DNA from: Bacillota bacterium
Lineage (GTDB): Bacteria; Bacillota; Clostridia; Lachnospirales; Lachnospiraceae
Direction of reading: 5' to 3'
Length of the DNA: 37,682 bases
Assembly (NCBI GenBank): GCA_023415475.1
Contig: JAEZKL010000075.1
Coordinates: 1-37,682, forward strand
Made by a program: the position numbers and the translations under genes
The notes under the pieces: model-generated
What the model saw: only the letters and a program-made list of their open reading frames with translations
The model's database searches: none
What the model was told of the DNA's origin: nothing
Part shown: positions 14,282-23,051 of the stretch, one piece after another
How positions within the stretch are numbered: the stretch's first letter is position 1
Layout of the letters: every line of letters begins with the position of its first letter

Positions 14282-16147
14282 ATGAAATTGAAGAGAGTAA
14301 TTTCAATCGGTATGGCAGTGGCATTGTTACTATCGGCCATTACAATCCATTCAACCTATGCAACAGAAAACAATAATGGAAACAATCAGGCTCCGGTAGT
14401 GAGTCAGAATGCGGCCGAGGTAAGTAATAAAAGTGAAGTGGTTTATGCAAAGCTTTCTGCTTCAGGTACGATAAACGCGGTTTATGTTGTCAATCATTAC
14501 AAGGTGGTAAAGGGAGGAACCATAACGGATTACGGTAGTTATGGCTCCGTAAAAAATCTCTCTGATAGTAATACGATTACATTAGCAGGCGATAAAATCT
14601 CATTTCAGGCAGAAGAGGGAGACTTCTACTACCAGGGTAATATGAAAGATAAGGATTTACCCTGGAATATAGAAATCAATTATGAACTAAATGACCGGGA
14701 AGTGTCACCTCAGGATATAGCGGGCAAGTCAGGTAACCTGGTAGTTAGAATTAAGACGAAACGCAATGATAAGATTGACTCAGTTTTTTTTGAAAATTAT
14801 ATGCTTCAGATTTCTCTCACCCTGCCATCCGATCGATGCAGTAATATCGATGCTCCCGCTGCTACCATAGCTGAGGCCGGTAATAATACCCTGCTTGCAT
14901 TTACCGTTCTGCCGGATACAGAAACAGAGTTTAAATTAGCGGCTAAAGTAACGGATTTTAGGATGAGCGGAATAGAAATCTCAGCAATGCCCTTTTCGAT
15001 GAATATTGAAATACCGGACACGGGTGGGATGCTTAAGGATTTAGAAAAGCTTCCGGAAGCAATCGATGAGCTGAATGATGGAGTAGGTGAATTAGCGAAG
15101 GGCACAACAGAATTGAAAAAAGGAGCTGAGAGCTTGCGGAGTGGGTCCGGTGAAATTGATTTTGGGTTATCGGAGCTATCGAAGAATTCCTCCGAGATAA
15201 CCGGCGCATCTGCTAAGATGAAAGACGCACTATCAACGATTTCTACTTCTATTAGCGGTAGTGCATCTGAGGCTGATCTTAGCAGCTTAACCCAGCTTCC
15301 GACTGTATTAAATGAATTATCGTTGGGACTGAAAGGTATCTCCGATGGCTTAACTGAGCTGAAGGATGGTTATTCCATGGCATATGTGGCGTTGGACGGT
15401 GTGATTCAAGGTATCCCAGATACAAGTATTACAAAAGATCAGGTCGATCATCTTTTTCAGGATGCTAACGATGATCAGCTTGCGATGTTGAATCAACTGT
15501 ATGCGTCCTATATGGCAGGTCAGGCTGTAAAAGGTACCTACGCGCAGGTGAAGCAAGCCTTTGACTCTGTCTCGCCAACACTGGAAAATGTGACAGCCAA
15601 CATTGATAAGATCACAAGAGCATTGGATGGAATGTCAAGTTCAATCAGAAGCTCCTTATCCGGGATGGACTTAAATAAACAGCTTACCCAGCTTTCTCAG
15701 GGACTTACAGAGCTGGCGAGGAATTATATGCAGTTTGACAAAGGGCTTCAGGAGTACATGAAAGGGGTAGCCACACTCTCGGATGGATACCAGCAGTTTG
15801 ATTCCGGGCTGAGTGATTTCACCCGCGGAGTTAGCGATATGAATAACGGAGTTTCTGAATTATATGATGGTACGAACGCTATGAATCATGAGATTTCTAC
15901 ATTACCGGAACAGATGCAGAAGAAAATCGGAACCTTGATGGAAGAGTATGTTGGATCGGATTTTGAAGCGGCTTCCTTTGTGTCTCCAAAAAATATAGAT
16001 ACAGGTCTGGTTCAGTTTGTATTAAAAGGGGAGGACATTAAGCTTCCCGAAGATAATAATACTACAGAAACCTCGGAAGATAAGAATGAAACGGTAATGG
16101 ATCGATTTCTGGCATTATTTAAAAGAGATAACCGTAGCCACCGGTAA
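14282..16147 (+). CDS. Secreted LxxG heptad-repeat protein, probable partner of the MMPL transporter
   Basis: 621 aa. A signal peptide is clear (MKLKRVISIGMAVALLLSAITIHSTYA, split here only by description; cleavage after about residue 27). Residues about 255-310 and 480-560 contain L-x-x-G-x-x-x heptads such as LNDGVGELAKGTTELKKGAE, known from YhgE/Pip and other RND-associated proteins. The C-terminal 30 residues are charged, without an obvious transmembrane anchor. AAAGGAGGGAG precedes ATG 14282. It probably forms an extracellular coiled-coil or periplasm-like adaptor for the upstream transporter; this is inferred from gene pairing. Confidence 0.78.
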   Translation: MKLKRVISIGMAVALLLSAITIHSTYATENNNGNNQAPVVSQNAAEVSNKSEVVYAKLSASGTINAVYVVNHYKVVKGGTITDYGSYGSVKNLSDSNTITLAGDKISFQAEEGDFYYQGNMKDKDLPWNIEINYELNDREVSPQDIAGKSGNLVVRIKTKRNDKIDSVFFENYMLQISLTLPSDRCSNIDAPAATIAEAGNNTLLAFTVLPDTETEFKLAAKVTDFRMSGIEISAMPFSMNIEIPDTGGMLKDLEKLPEAIDELNDGVGELAKGTTELKKGAESLRSGSGEIDFGLSELSKNSSEITGASAKMKDALSTISTSISGSASEADLSSLTQLPTVLNELSLGLKGISDGLTELKDGYSMAYVALDGVIQGIPDTSITKDQVDHLFQDANDDQLAMLNQLYASYMAGQAVKGTYAQVKQAFDSVSPTLENVTANIDKITRALDGMSSSIRSSLSGMDLNKQLTQLSQGLTELARNYMQFDKGLQEYMKGVATLSDGYQQFDSGLSDFTRGVSDMNNGVSELYDGTNAMNHEISTLPEQMQKKIGTLMEEYVGSDFEAASFVSPKNIDTGLVQFVLKGEDIKLPEDNNTTETSEDKNETVMDRFLALFKRDNRSHR

Positions 16148-16161
16148 GCTTCAGGAATGCA

Positions 16162-16353
16162 AGCCTGCTGTCTCCGGAAATTAATAATAAAGTACCGAAT
16201 TCTGATATCTTTCTGTATGACCTTGAAGGAAATAAGGAATATTTAATGTCCGGCGAGGAACCACAAATAATGCCGGCAATTTCAGAGAATTATATCGCTT
16301 TTATAACCTCAAGGCAGGTAAATCCTGAAATTCAGGTTATTAAATTCAGATAG
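16162..16353 (+). pseudogene. 3' remnant of a beta-propeller (TolB/WD-like) protein gene
   Basis: The frame without a start reads NNKVPNSDIFLYDLEGNKE, then EPQIMPAISENYIAFITSR, and ends IQVIKFR-stop at 16353. The pattern (DIFLYDL, PAISENYIAF, PEIQV) is that of one propeller blade of secreted WD/TolB-like proteins. It is in a different frame from the gene ending at 16147 and has no ribosome binding site, so the 5' part appears to be deleted. The remnant of a formerly larger gene, or of the neighbour's downstream partner. Confidence 0.55.
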
Positions 16354-16389
16354 TTGACACTTGTTTTTATAATAGTAAATAAATAGTTA

Positions 16390-16449
16390 TAACAAAGAGC
16401 ATGCAGGGAAACTCTGGCCTTCAGAGATTGCCTGACATGCTCTTTGTTA
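16390..16449. terminator. Strong bidirectional hairpin terminator
   Basis: TAACAAAGAGCATG (16390-16403) pairs perfectly with CATGCTCTTTGTTA (16436-16449); inside are CAGG/CCTG and CTCTG/CAGAG helices. It separates the transporter operon remnant (+) from the DeoR-type gene (-). There is no long T run, so efficiency is uncertain. Confidence 0.65.
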
Positions 16450-16469
16450 AAAGATAAGACCGGTTGCTT

Positions 16470-17255
16470 TTAAACGTTCAACGGATTATCGGCAAGGATA
16501 ACTTCTATTCCCTGCTCATCGAACTTTGTCAATTCATTACGGGGAGCATCCCAATTTGTAATCAGTACATCAAGCTTATTAGCAGGGCAAATGCTTATAA
16601 TAGATTCATAACCAATCTTTTCGGTAGTATATAATCCGATTGATTTTTTTGAGCTGCTAATAATCGTATTGATGAATTCAACATTATTAGTATTCTTAAT
16701 TGATAGCCCAAATTCAGCAGAAATACTGGTTGAGGTTATGAAGCATTTATCAAAACGCATTCTTCTGATTGCTTCAATGGTCAATGGGTCTAAACATTTG
16801 CCTGTATCGTCCATCTCTCCCCCGGTTAAAATTACACGTACATTACGTAATGCTCTTAAGTAATCAGCAATTATGATTGAGTTCGTAACTACGGTGATAA
16901 AAACATTTCTTGGTAGATTTTCAGCTAAAACATGGCCCATGGTAGCAGCAGAAATAAAGATAACATCCTTTTCCTGTACTACAGAGGCAGCTTTCATTGC
17001 AATCGCTTTGAAAGCATTTGGTCCTACTTCTGATTTAAGAGCTTCTGTTTCTTCCTTCTTACCATTTTTGTTTTGCTTTAGAGATAAAGCACCACCGTAG
17101 GTTCGTCTCAATAACCCCTTATCTCCAAGTATCCTCAGGTCTCGCCTTGCTGTATCAAACGAAACTTCATACATGGTTTGAATCTCATTGGCAGATATTC
17201 TGCCATTCGTTTCAAGCCATTCAAGTATTTTTTGATGTCTTTCTTCGATAAATAT
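16470..17255 (-). CDS. DeoR-family transcriptional regulator, possible ATA start
   Basis: 261 aa from ATA 17255. N-terminal DeoR helix-turn-helix: IEERHQKILEWLETNGRISANEI and FDTARRDLRILGDKGLLRRTYGGA. The C-terminal DeoRC sensor domain (about 75-235) has GGEMDDTGKCLDPLTIEAIRRM and the sugar-phosphate-isomerase-like fold; family members sense phosphorylated sugars. GGGGGGAG (17268-17261) lies exactly 5 nt before ATA, and translating from there gives MFIEERHQKIL, the normal family N-terminus. GTG 17270 and TTG 17276 are in frame but overlap or precede that site. No sugar operon is next to it, so the target is unknown. Confidence 0.85.
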   Translation of the reverse strand: MFIEERHQKILEWLETNGRISANEIQTMYEVSFDTARRDLRILGDKGLLRRTYGGALSLKQNKNGKKEETEALKSEVGPNAFKAIAMKAASVVQEKDVIFISAATMGHVLAENLPRNVFITVVTNSIIIADYLRALRNVRVILTGGEMDDTGKCLDPLTIEAIRRMRFDKCFITSTSISAEFGLSIKNTNNVEFINTIISSSKKSIGLYTTEKIGYESIISICPANKLDVLITNWDAPRNELTKFDEQGIEVILADNPLNV

Positions 17256-17276
17256 AAAAACTCCCCCCACAATCAA

Positions 17277-18047
17277 TTAGCCATAGTCAGAACCTGTTAT
17301 GAAAATATTTGAGTCATGGCCTGCCTCAATAATGCTTAAGATGAATAAAAATCTGTCTAAAACTCTTAACTAAATCAATATAAAACGGTACTATATGTAA
17401 ACTCTGTTAATGCTTAATATGGTTTTTCTAGTATAGTCTAGGCTTTTTATTGGTTATAAGACTGTTAAGGTATATTCTCGTTACTAATCTATTTTTAAAT
17501 AAATTTTCCTTTATTTGTTATAAAAATTTATGTGTAATAATTATTTTATCACATATTTTTACAATTATCGAGTGAAAAATTATAAATTATTTGTAAATAT
17601 AAAGAAATCTGAAAGAAATTTCTTATAGGAAATATTTCTTACCTAAACAAAAATGATGGTTGATTAAATCATAATAACATGATGATAGGTAAAAATAAAC
17701 AATTATCTAAAAAATGATAAAAATAGTATATTTTGATACTATATATCGAATATTTTACTCTTTATTTAATTAATAATCGGTTATAATGTGTGAAAACTTG
17801 TTAATATGTATTGGAATATGTTATAAAATAATACCATAAAATAGAAAAATAATGGAGTTATGTGCAACTAAAAGGAAAATAAAGTACAAAGATGTTAATT
17901 ATAGTCAATTAAACCTATTTACATCTGTGAAACAATGGGATAATATGCAATTAATCACAAAAAAAGGGAAAGAAAGTAAACATTTCATCGTCAATATGTA
18001 GTAACATACATTGGTATTTCTACAATATTTGAACAAAGGAGTATTCT
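17277..18047. other. AT-rich intergenic region before the pilus operon
   Basis: 771 bp without a credible gene on either strand. It contains small inverted repeats (TATGTG/CACATA near 17528-17555; a GAAATTTC-centred region near 17617) and a weak promoter candidate, TTTACA 17918-17923 with TAATAT 17941-17946, 17 bp apart. No c-di-GMP riboswitch motif was recognised although such switches precede pilus operons in some Clostridia. The pilus-operon promoter must lie here. Confidence 0.5.
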
Positions 18048-20126
18048 ATGAACTTAAAAAAAGCTAATGCTATGGAGACAATCGATATTGCAGAGAAGTT
18101 TGTGAATAATATTGAGGATAGCATATTGATAGTTGATGATTCCAAGTTTTCTAGAAAAATATTGAATGATATCCTGCGCGAAGAAGGCTTTACTGTGATT
18201 GCTGAAGCAAGAAATGGTCAAGAAGCAGTTGATTTAGCGAAGGAACGAAAACCGAAGTATGTTTTTCTTGATGTGGAAATGCCTATATTAGATGGACTGG
18301 GGGCCCTTCCCCTAATATTGGAGGCCTATCCCGGTGCCAATGTTATTATGTGTACGGCAATGGGCCAACAGAACATAATCGAAGAAGCAGTCAGAGAGGG
18401 TGCAAAGGATTATGTGCTAAAGCCTTACAAGAAAGAAAGCATCATCAGTATCATGAATTCAATGATAGCAATCAATCGGCAGGTTATTCCATTTGACAGA
18501 GGCAGGCGAAATCAGGATAAAGCCATTGAACCGGTAAATGTAGATATCGCTATTGAAGAAATTCCAGCAATAGATAATCTTGATGCATGTAAAGAAGAGC
18601 TGCAGGAATTCTCACAAACCTCAGATGATGAGGTAAAGCAATTAATCGATTCAATAGTAAATCAAGAGATAGACGAGCTTACGGAAGATAGTAGCAATGT
18701 CATCGATTTTGCGATCCAGGCTCAGGAGGACATGGATGAAGATGAGCCGATGGAGGGCTTAGAAGCACCGATAGAACTATTAATGGATTATATAATGACC
18801 GATGAAGAAGCAGAAACAGATATGGCTCTGATCGAATCGGTTAAGGAAGATTTCGATAAGCTAGAAATAATATACGAGGAAACAGAAGAGAAAGAATTAG
18901 CAAACGATTATTTAGAATGTAATGAATTAGATTACGAAATAGAAAGCGAAGGATTAGTAAACGAAGAATTTAAAAGCGACGAAACAGTAAGCGAAGAAAT
19001 AGACAGCGAAGAAATAGTAAGCGAAGAAATAGAAAGCGAAGAAATAGAAAGCGAAGAAACAGAAAGCAATGAATTAGTACGTGATGAATTAGTAAGTGGT
19101 GAAACAGTAAGCGATGAATTAGTAAGCGGAGAAATAGAAAGAAGCGATGAATTATTAAGGAACGAGATAATAAAGGATGATTTGGTAAGTGAAGCACCAG
19201 TAATAGAAGAAACAGTAAATGAAGAAATAACATATGAAGTAAAGGCAAAAGAAGAACCGACAAATGAAGACCAGGCAATAGCAGAATTGGTACAGGAAGT
19301 ATTGGTAAAGACAAAAGAGGATGAAGAAGAACTGTTTGAGGAGAAAATTTATGGTGTAGAACCGGTATCAGTAACTAGTGATGAAACCATAAAAGATGAA
19401 ACCATAAAAGGTGAAACCATAAAAGGTGAAACCATAAATGATCAAACTATAAAAGATGAAACTATAAGAGAGGGAACTATTAAGGAGGAAACAGTAGAGG
19501 AAGATGAAGTTAGTGAAGATTGTATAAAAAATGAAGCTATAACGGAAGAGGTTGATCAAGAGGAGAAGGTTAAGGAATCAACAAATTATCCATTTTATGA
19601 GGAAATCATAAAGAAGCAAGCTATTATTTCGGATGAAGTACTTTCGGAGAAAGAAACTCCTGAGGGAAGGGTAATTCTGAATGAGGAAGGATCAAATTCC
19701 GGTGTAATAGGTTTTGACTATTTGTGGAAGGATCGCCTTTGGAATCAACAGATAGAGTTGATCGATCCGGTATTTACTCAGAATAGGATCTCTTCTCACA
19801 GTGTCATCCACAATAGTAAGAACAGTAATAATCAAATAGATCTAAAGCAATCGGAACTGATGTTAGGTTTGATTAGTTCTTATATTTGTTTTAAGAGCAG
19901 ATTACAACCGGAGTATTATTATTCAATTCAGCCCCAGCTTTACGATCAGGAAGGGGTACGAATATTTACATACAGTAATCTTTCAAGAAGGTCCAAAACA
20001 AAAGCACCAATTACCATGACGGAAGTATTAAAACTAGCAGCTAAGAAAAAACAGCAAAATGCAAATTATCTTTCCAATGCAATTGTTAATCTTGTAGAAG
20101 GTAAAATAGATCGCTTACTTAGTTAA
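18048..20126 (+). CDS. CheY-like receiver protein with long acidic pentapeptide-repeat linker
   Basis: 692 aa. Residues 24-140 are a complete receiver domain: acidic pair Asp30/Asp31, phosphorylation site Asp75 in FLDVEMPILDG, Thr103 and Lys125 in VLKPY. From about 170 to 525 the chain is very acidic; residues 310-365 repeat a five-residue unit of the type VSEEI/ESEEI/VSDEL and residues 443-480 repeat IKDET/IKGET. At DNA level these are 15-bp tandem repeats (about 18979-19140 and 19378-19490). The C-terminal 140 residues (FDYLWKDRLWNQQIELIDP onward) are ordered but unrecognised. AAAGGAG precedes ATG 18048. As first gene of the pilus operon it is likely to relay a phospho-signal to pilus assembly; no DNA-binding domain is seen. 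Confidence 0.8.
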   Translation: MNLKKANAMETIDIAEKFVNNIEDSILIVDDSKFSRKILNDILREEGFTVIAEARNGQEAVDLAKERKPKYVFLDVEMPILDGLGALPLILEAYPGANVIMCTAMGQQNIIEEAVREGAKDYVLKPYKKESIISIMNSMIAINRQVIPFDRGRRNQDKAIEPVNVDIAIEEIPAIDNLDACKEELQEFSQTSDDEVKQLIDSIVNQEIDELTEDSSNVIDFAIQAQEDMDEDEPMEGLEAPIELLMDYIMTDEEAETDMALIESVKEDFDKLEIIYEETEEKELANDYLECNELDYEIESEGLVNEEFKSDETVSEEIDSEEIVSEEIESEEIESEETESNELVRDELVSGETVSDELVSGEIERSDELLRNEIIKDDLVSEAPVIEETVNEEITYEVKAKEEPTNEDQAIAELVQEVLVKTKEDEEELFEEKIYGVEPVSVTSDETIKDETIKGETIKGETINDQTIKDETIREGTIKEETVEEDEVSEDCIKNEAITEEVDQEEKVKESTNYPFYEEIIKKQAIISDEVLSEKETPEGRVILNEEGSNSGVIGFDYLWKDRLWNQQIELIDPVFTQNRISSHSVIHNSKNSNNQIDLKQSELMLGLISSYICFKSRLQPEYYYSIQPQLYDQEGVRIFTYSNLSRRSKTKAPITMTEVLKLAAKKKQQNANYLSNAIVNLVEGKIDRLLS
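18979..19140. repeat. 15-bp tandem repeats coding E-rich pentapeptides, block 1
   Basis: About eleven degenerate copies of a unit like AGCGAAGAAATAGAA, in frame, coding (V/E)S(E/D)E(I/L/T). Being tandem and in frame, copy number could vary between strains without breaking the gene. Confidence 0.75.
19378..19490. repeat. 15-bp tandem repeats coding IKDET pentapeptides, block 2
   Basis: Seven to eight degenerate copies of a unit like GATGAAACCATAAAA, coding IKDET/IKGET/INDQT. Sequence differs from block 1, so the two arrays expanded separately. Confidence 0.75.
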
Positions 20127-20177
20127 TACATGAATGACCTTTACAAAAAGCAATTTACTAAAAGGAGGCAATAAATT

Positions 20178-21125
20178 ATGTTGACTTGCACTTTAACGCG
20201 AAATAATATTGAAAGCTTAAGTTCGGTAATTAAGGGAAAGAATAAGTTATCTCCGCTAAACCGTTTCACATCGAAGAATTACTCGGATGATGATAAAAGA
20301 AATCTAAGTAAGATTGGTATTATCGACAGTGAGGGTAATCTTATCCAAACGGTTCAGCCAGTAATGAATATCTTATCGAATCCCTATGCGGTTGTTAAAT
20401 TATCATTTACCGGAGGGGCAGGTATCTTTGAACATAATATCAACTATGACAATACGTTTCAGAATCATGTGACACTAACAATAACCCCAAATGATTTCTG
20501 TATTGATGATGAAGCGAACCCACAAAGTATCCTCCATATTTTACAGGATTTTATCGGAGTCAGCAATCTAAAGAGCATTAATATTACCGGCAGGTTTAAT
20601 GTATCGGAAGCCATGGTAATCGCTTCAATATTAGACATAGAAAGACGAGCATCCTTAAGAGCCTTTGTGGATGAGGTACCGTTTAACCATAACTGTTATA
20701 GTGCCAATTTAATCTGGAGAATCACGAACAGTACGAGCTCCAGCATACAATGGTTTGTATCGATCATTAATGATATCCTTGGTGAACATGTGACGTTATC
20801 CTTGCAGCAGGTGCAGGAAGGTATTAACGGACTGGTTGAAAAAGGAGTAATGAAGAAGACCGGAGAACAGTATCAATTGATCGGAGATATGGCTCTTCTG
20901 CCTGGAAGAATGATCATTATTGATAATATTTTGTCGATACATATGTCTAAACTAGATGAGAAAAAGAATATTGTAAGCATGGGCTTTACCTGTATTCAAT
21001 CAGGAGTTCATGATTTACTGTTTGTAGATTATGATGGGAATGAAATTGTGCTGGAATCTATTACATCTGTAGGCTTATTGGATTGCCTGGAGCAATTTTT
21101 GAATTGTGAAGCATACTTTGCGTAA
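20178..21125 (+). CDS. Unrecognised 315-aa protein at the head of the pilus operon
   Basis: I do not recognise a family. No signal peptide or transmembrane segment is seen, so it is probably cytoplasmic. Residues about 200-240 (IINDILGEHVTLSLQQVQEGINGLVEKGVMKKTGEQYQL) look like a winged-helix-type segment; the C-terminal part (about 255-305) looks like beta strands, with LLFVDYDGNEIVLESIT. AAAGGAGG at 20159-20166 precedes ATG 20178. It lies between the receiver protein and pilB with about 50-bp gaps, so it may be a partner of the receiver or a pilus motor regulator; this rests on context only. Confidence 0.7.
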   Translation: MLTCTLTRNNIESLSSVIKGKNKLSPLNRFTSKNYSDDDKRNLSKIGIIDSEGNLIQTVQPVMNILSNPYAVVKLSFTGGAGIFEHNINYDNTFQNHVTLTITPNDFCIDDEANPQSILHILQDFIGVSNLKSINITGRFNVSEAMVIASILDIERRASLRAFVDEVPFNHNCYSANLIWRITNSTSSSIQWFVSIINDILGEHVTLSLQQVQEGINGLVEKGVMKKTGEQYQLIGDMALLPGRMIIIDNILSIHMSKLDEKKNIVSMGFTCIQSGVHDLLFVDYDGNEIVLESITSVGLLDCLEQFLNCEAYFA

Positions 21126-21166
21126 GTAAATCTGTTAAAAGCTTATTACTGTGGGAGGTAATAGAA

Positions 21167-22870
21167 ATCGAACGAAATAGTAAGAAAATCGGAGAATTAT
21201 TGATCGAAGCGGAATTATTGACGCAGGAACAGCTGGAGGAAGCAGTTAAGCTGCAGGAAAAGACCGGCGATCGTCTCGGCAGCATATTAGTTGATTATAA
21301 TTTTGTCAATGAAGCACAGGTTATGGAGGTGCTGGAATTCCAGCTTGGTATACCGTTCATTGACCTCAATAATGTAACGATTACTCCAGAAGTACAGAAA
21401 ATGATACCCTATACGTTGATAAAACGCTATAATATCGTACCGGTCAAGCTGGAAATGAAACTGTTATATGTTGCGATGGAAGATCCTTTGAATTTTATCG
21501 CGATTGAGGATATCAGAATTGCAACAAATCTTGAGATAGTACCGGTTATTACATTTAAGAAAGCAATTTTAAGTACTATTAATAAATTATACGGAAATGA
21601 GACCTCCGATAGTGCAATTAAGGAACTGCAAAAGGAAGCAGGTGCGATCAATGATGCTAATAATGACCTCCATGAAAGCCAGTCCCTGGAGGTTGATAGT
21701 GCTCCTATTGTAAGACTGGTCAACTCGATGATAGAACAGGCTGTTGCCGAAGGAGCAAGTGATATCCATATCGAACCCATGGATAAGAATGTACGAATCA
21801 GGTATCGCGTCGACGGAAAGCTGCATTTATCAAAAAGCATTCCCAAGACAGCTCTTTCAGCAGTTGTAACACGTATTAAGATTCTTGCGGATCTTGATAT
21901 AGCAGAGAAAAGGGTACCTCAGGATGGTCGCTGCGATTTTAGGATAAAGGATAAGATCTATAATATGCGTATTTCCATCTTACCCACCGTTCAGGGTGAA
22001 AAGGTAGTAATGCGTATTCTTGATAAAACGAATTTCCTGATACCGAAGGAACAATTGGGTTTTACGACGTCCAATCTTAAGAAGTTTAATCAGCTGCTCC
22101 AAAATCCCCATGGTATCTTACTGGTTACGGGGCCTACCGGAAGCGGTAAATCAACAACTCTGTATACCATGCTCAGCGAGCTGAATCAGGTATCGGATAA
22201 TATTACAACAGTTGAGGATCCTGTGGAATATATGATCGATGGATTGAACCAGGTTCAGGTAAACACAAAAGCAGGCTTATCCTTTGCAGGAGCACTGCGT
22301 TCCTTCTTAAGACAGGATCCGGATATCATAATGCTTGGAGAGATAAGAGACAATGAGACCGTGGATGTTGCATTAAGAGCAGCGATTACCGGCCATCTTG
22401 TACTGAGTACCCTCCATACAAATGATGCGGTCAGTACCATATCAAGGTTAATTGATATGGATGTGCCACCTTATATGATCGCAGTTGCATTGATCGGTGT
22501 AATATCACAACGCCTTCTTAGAAGACTTTGTAAGAACTGCGCTATAACCTATACTCCCGGTGAGCATGAACTCAGGTATCTGGGTCTGCCCACGGATGAG
22601 AAGCTGACTTTCCGAAAAGCAAAAGGGTGTCCCATGTGCAATAACAGCGGTTATAAAGGTCGTATTGCAGTGCATGAAATTCTTCTTATTGATAAGGGGC
22701 ATCGTGAGCTCATCGCCAGGAATGCATCTACCAGCCAAATCCTGGAGTATTCCGTGAGTGAGGGTATGTCGACTTTAAAGGATGAATGTATCAAATTGCT
22801 CAAGGATGGAGTAACCTCCTTTGAAGAGGTTAGTGAGATAACCTATACACAAGAGGCATCTAACAAATAG
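21167..22870 (+). CDS. pilB: Type IV pilus extension ATPase PilB (GspE family), apparent ATC start
   Basis: 567 aa from ATC 21167. GGGAGGT (21153-21159) lies 7 nt before this ATC and translation gives MERNSKKIGELLIEAELLTQEQLEEA, the normal PilB N-terminus; the first standard start, TTG 21200, would cut into the N1 domain and lacks a ribosome binding site. Domains: N1 MshEN-type (about 1-150), then the secretion ATPase with Walker A GPTGSGKST, Asp box, Walker B DPDIIMLGEIRD, His box TGHLVLSTLHTND and a tetracysteine zinc site (CKNC and CPMC). It powers pilin polymerisation at the inner face of the membrane. Confidence 0.95.
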   Translation: MERNSKKIGELLIEAELLTQEQLEEAVKLQEKTGDRLGSILVDYNFVNEAQVMEVLEFQLGIPFIDLNNVTITPEVQKMIPYTLIKRYNIVPVKLEMKLLYVAMEDPLNFIAIEDIRIATNLEIVPVITFKKAILSTINKLYGNETSDSAIKELQKEAGAINDANNDLHESQSLEVDSAPIVRLVNSMIEQAVAEGASDIHIEPMDKNVRIRYRVDGKLHLSKSIPKTALSAVVTRIKILADLDIAEKRVPQDGRCDFRIKDKIYNMRISILPTVQGEKVVMRILDKTNFLIPKEQLGFTTSNLKKFNQLLQNPHGILLVTGPTGSGKSTTLYTMLSELNQVSDNITTVEDPVEYMIDGLNQVQVNTKAGLSFAGALRSFLRQDPDIIMLGEIRDNETVDVALRAAITGHLVLSTLHTNDAVSTISRLIDMDVPPYMIAVALIGVISQRLLRRLCKNCAITYTPGEHELRYLGLPTDEKLTFRKAKGCPMCNNSGYKGRIAVHEILLIDKGHRELIARNASTSQILEYSVSEGMSTLKDECIKLLKDGVTSFEEVSEITYTQEASNK

Positions 22871-22944
22871 ATAAGATGAAAAAAGCACTCATGAGCACTT
22901 CGTTCACTAATTAGAGTACCTGAAAGTCGGTCATTTGGAGGTTA

Positions 22945-23016
22945 GATTGAAAAATCATAGAATTTTCAATCGACAAATTTGTGTCTGCAGAGTGAGAAAA
23001 TCAGAGATTTTCTCAC
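22945..23016. repeat. Two consecutive perfect hairpins in the pilT leader
   Basis: Hairpin 1: GATTGAAAA (22945-22953) with TTTTCAATC (22963-22971). Hairpin 2: GTGAGAAAATC (22992-23002), loop AGA, GATTTTCTCAC (23006-23016). Hairpin 2 resembles the one at 29095-29118 (TGTGAAAAATC/GATTTTTCACA). Both lie in the 181-bp pilB-pilT spacer and would fold in the mRNA just before the pilT start. Confidence 0.7.
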
Positions 23017-23051
23017 ATAAAGTTTGCAGGTATGAGAAAGGCATGGCAATT

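Noticed and set aside
17277..18047. c-di-GMP riboswitch before the pilus operon
   Set aside because: Looked for because some Clostridia have one; none of the conserved GEMM segments was recognised.
18970..19314. Leu-rich open frame on the minus strand
   Set aside because: It is the antisense shadow of the E-rich repeats; no ribosome binding site or plausible composition.
22935..23051. N-terminal extension of PilT
   Set aside because: It translates through two perfect hairpins and has no family similarity; the family N-terminus begins at 23052.
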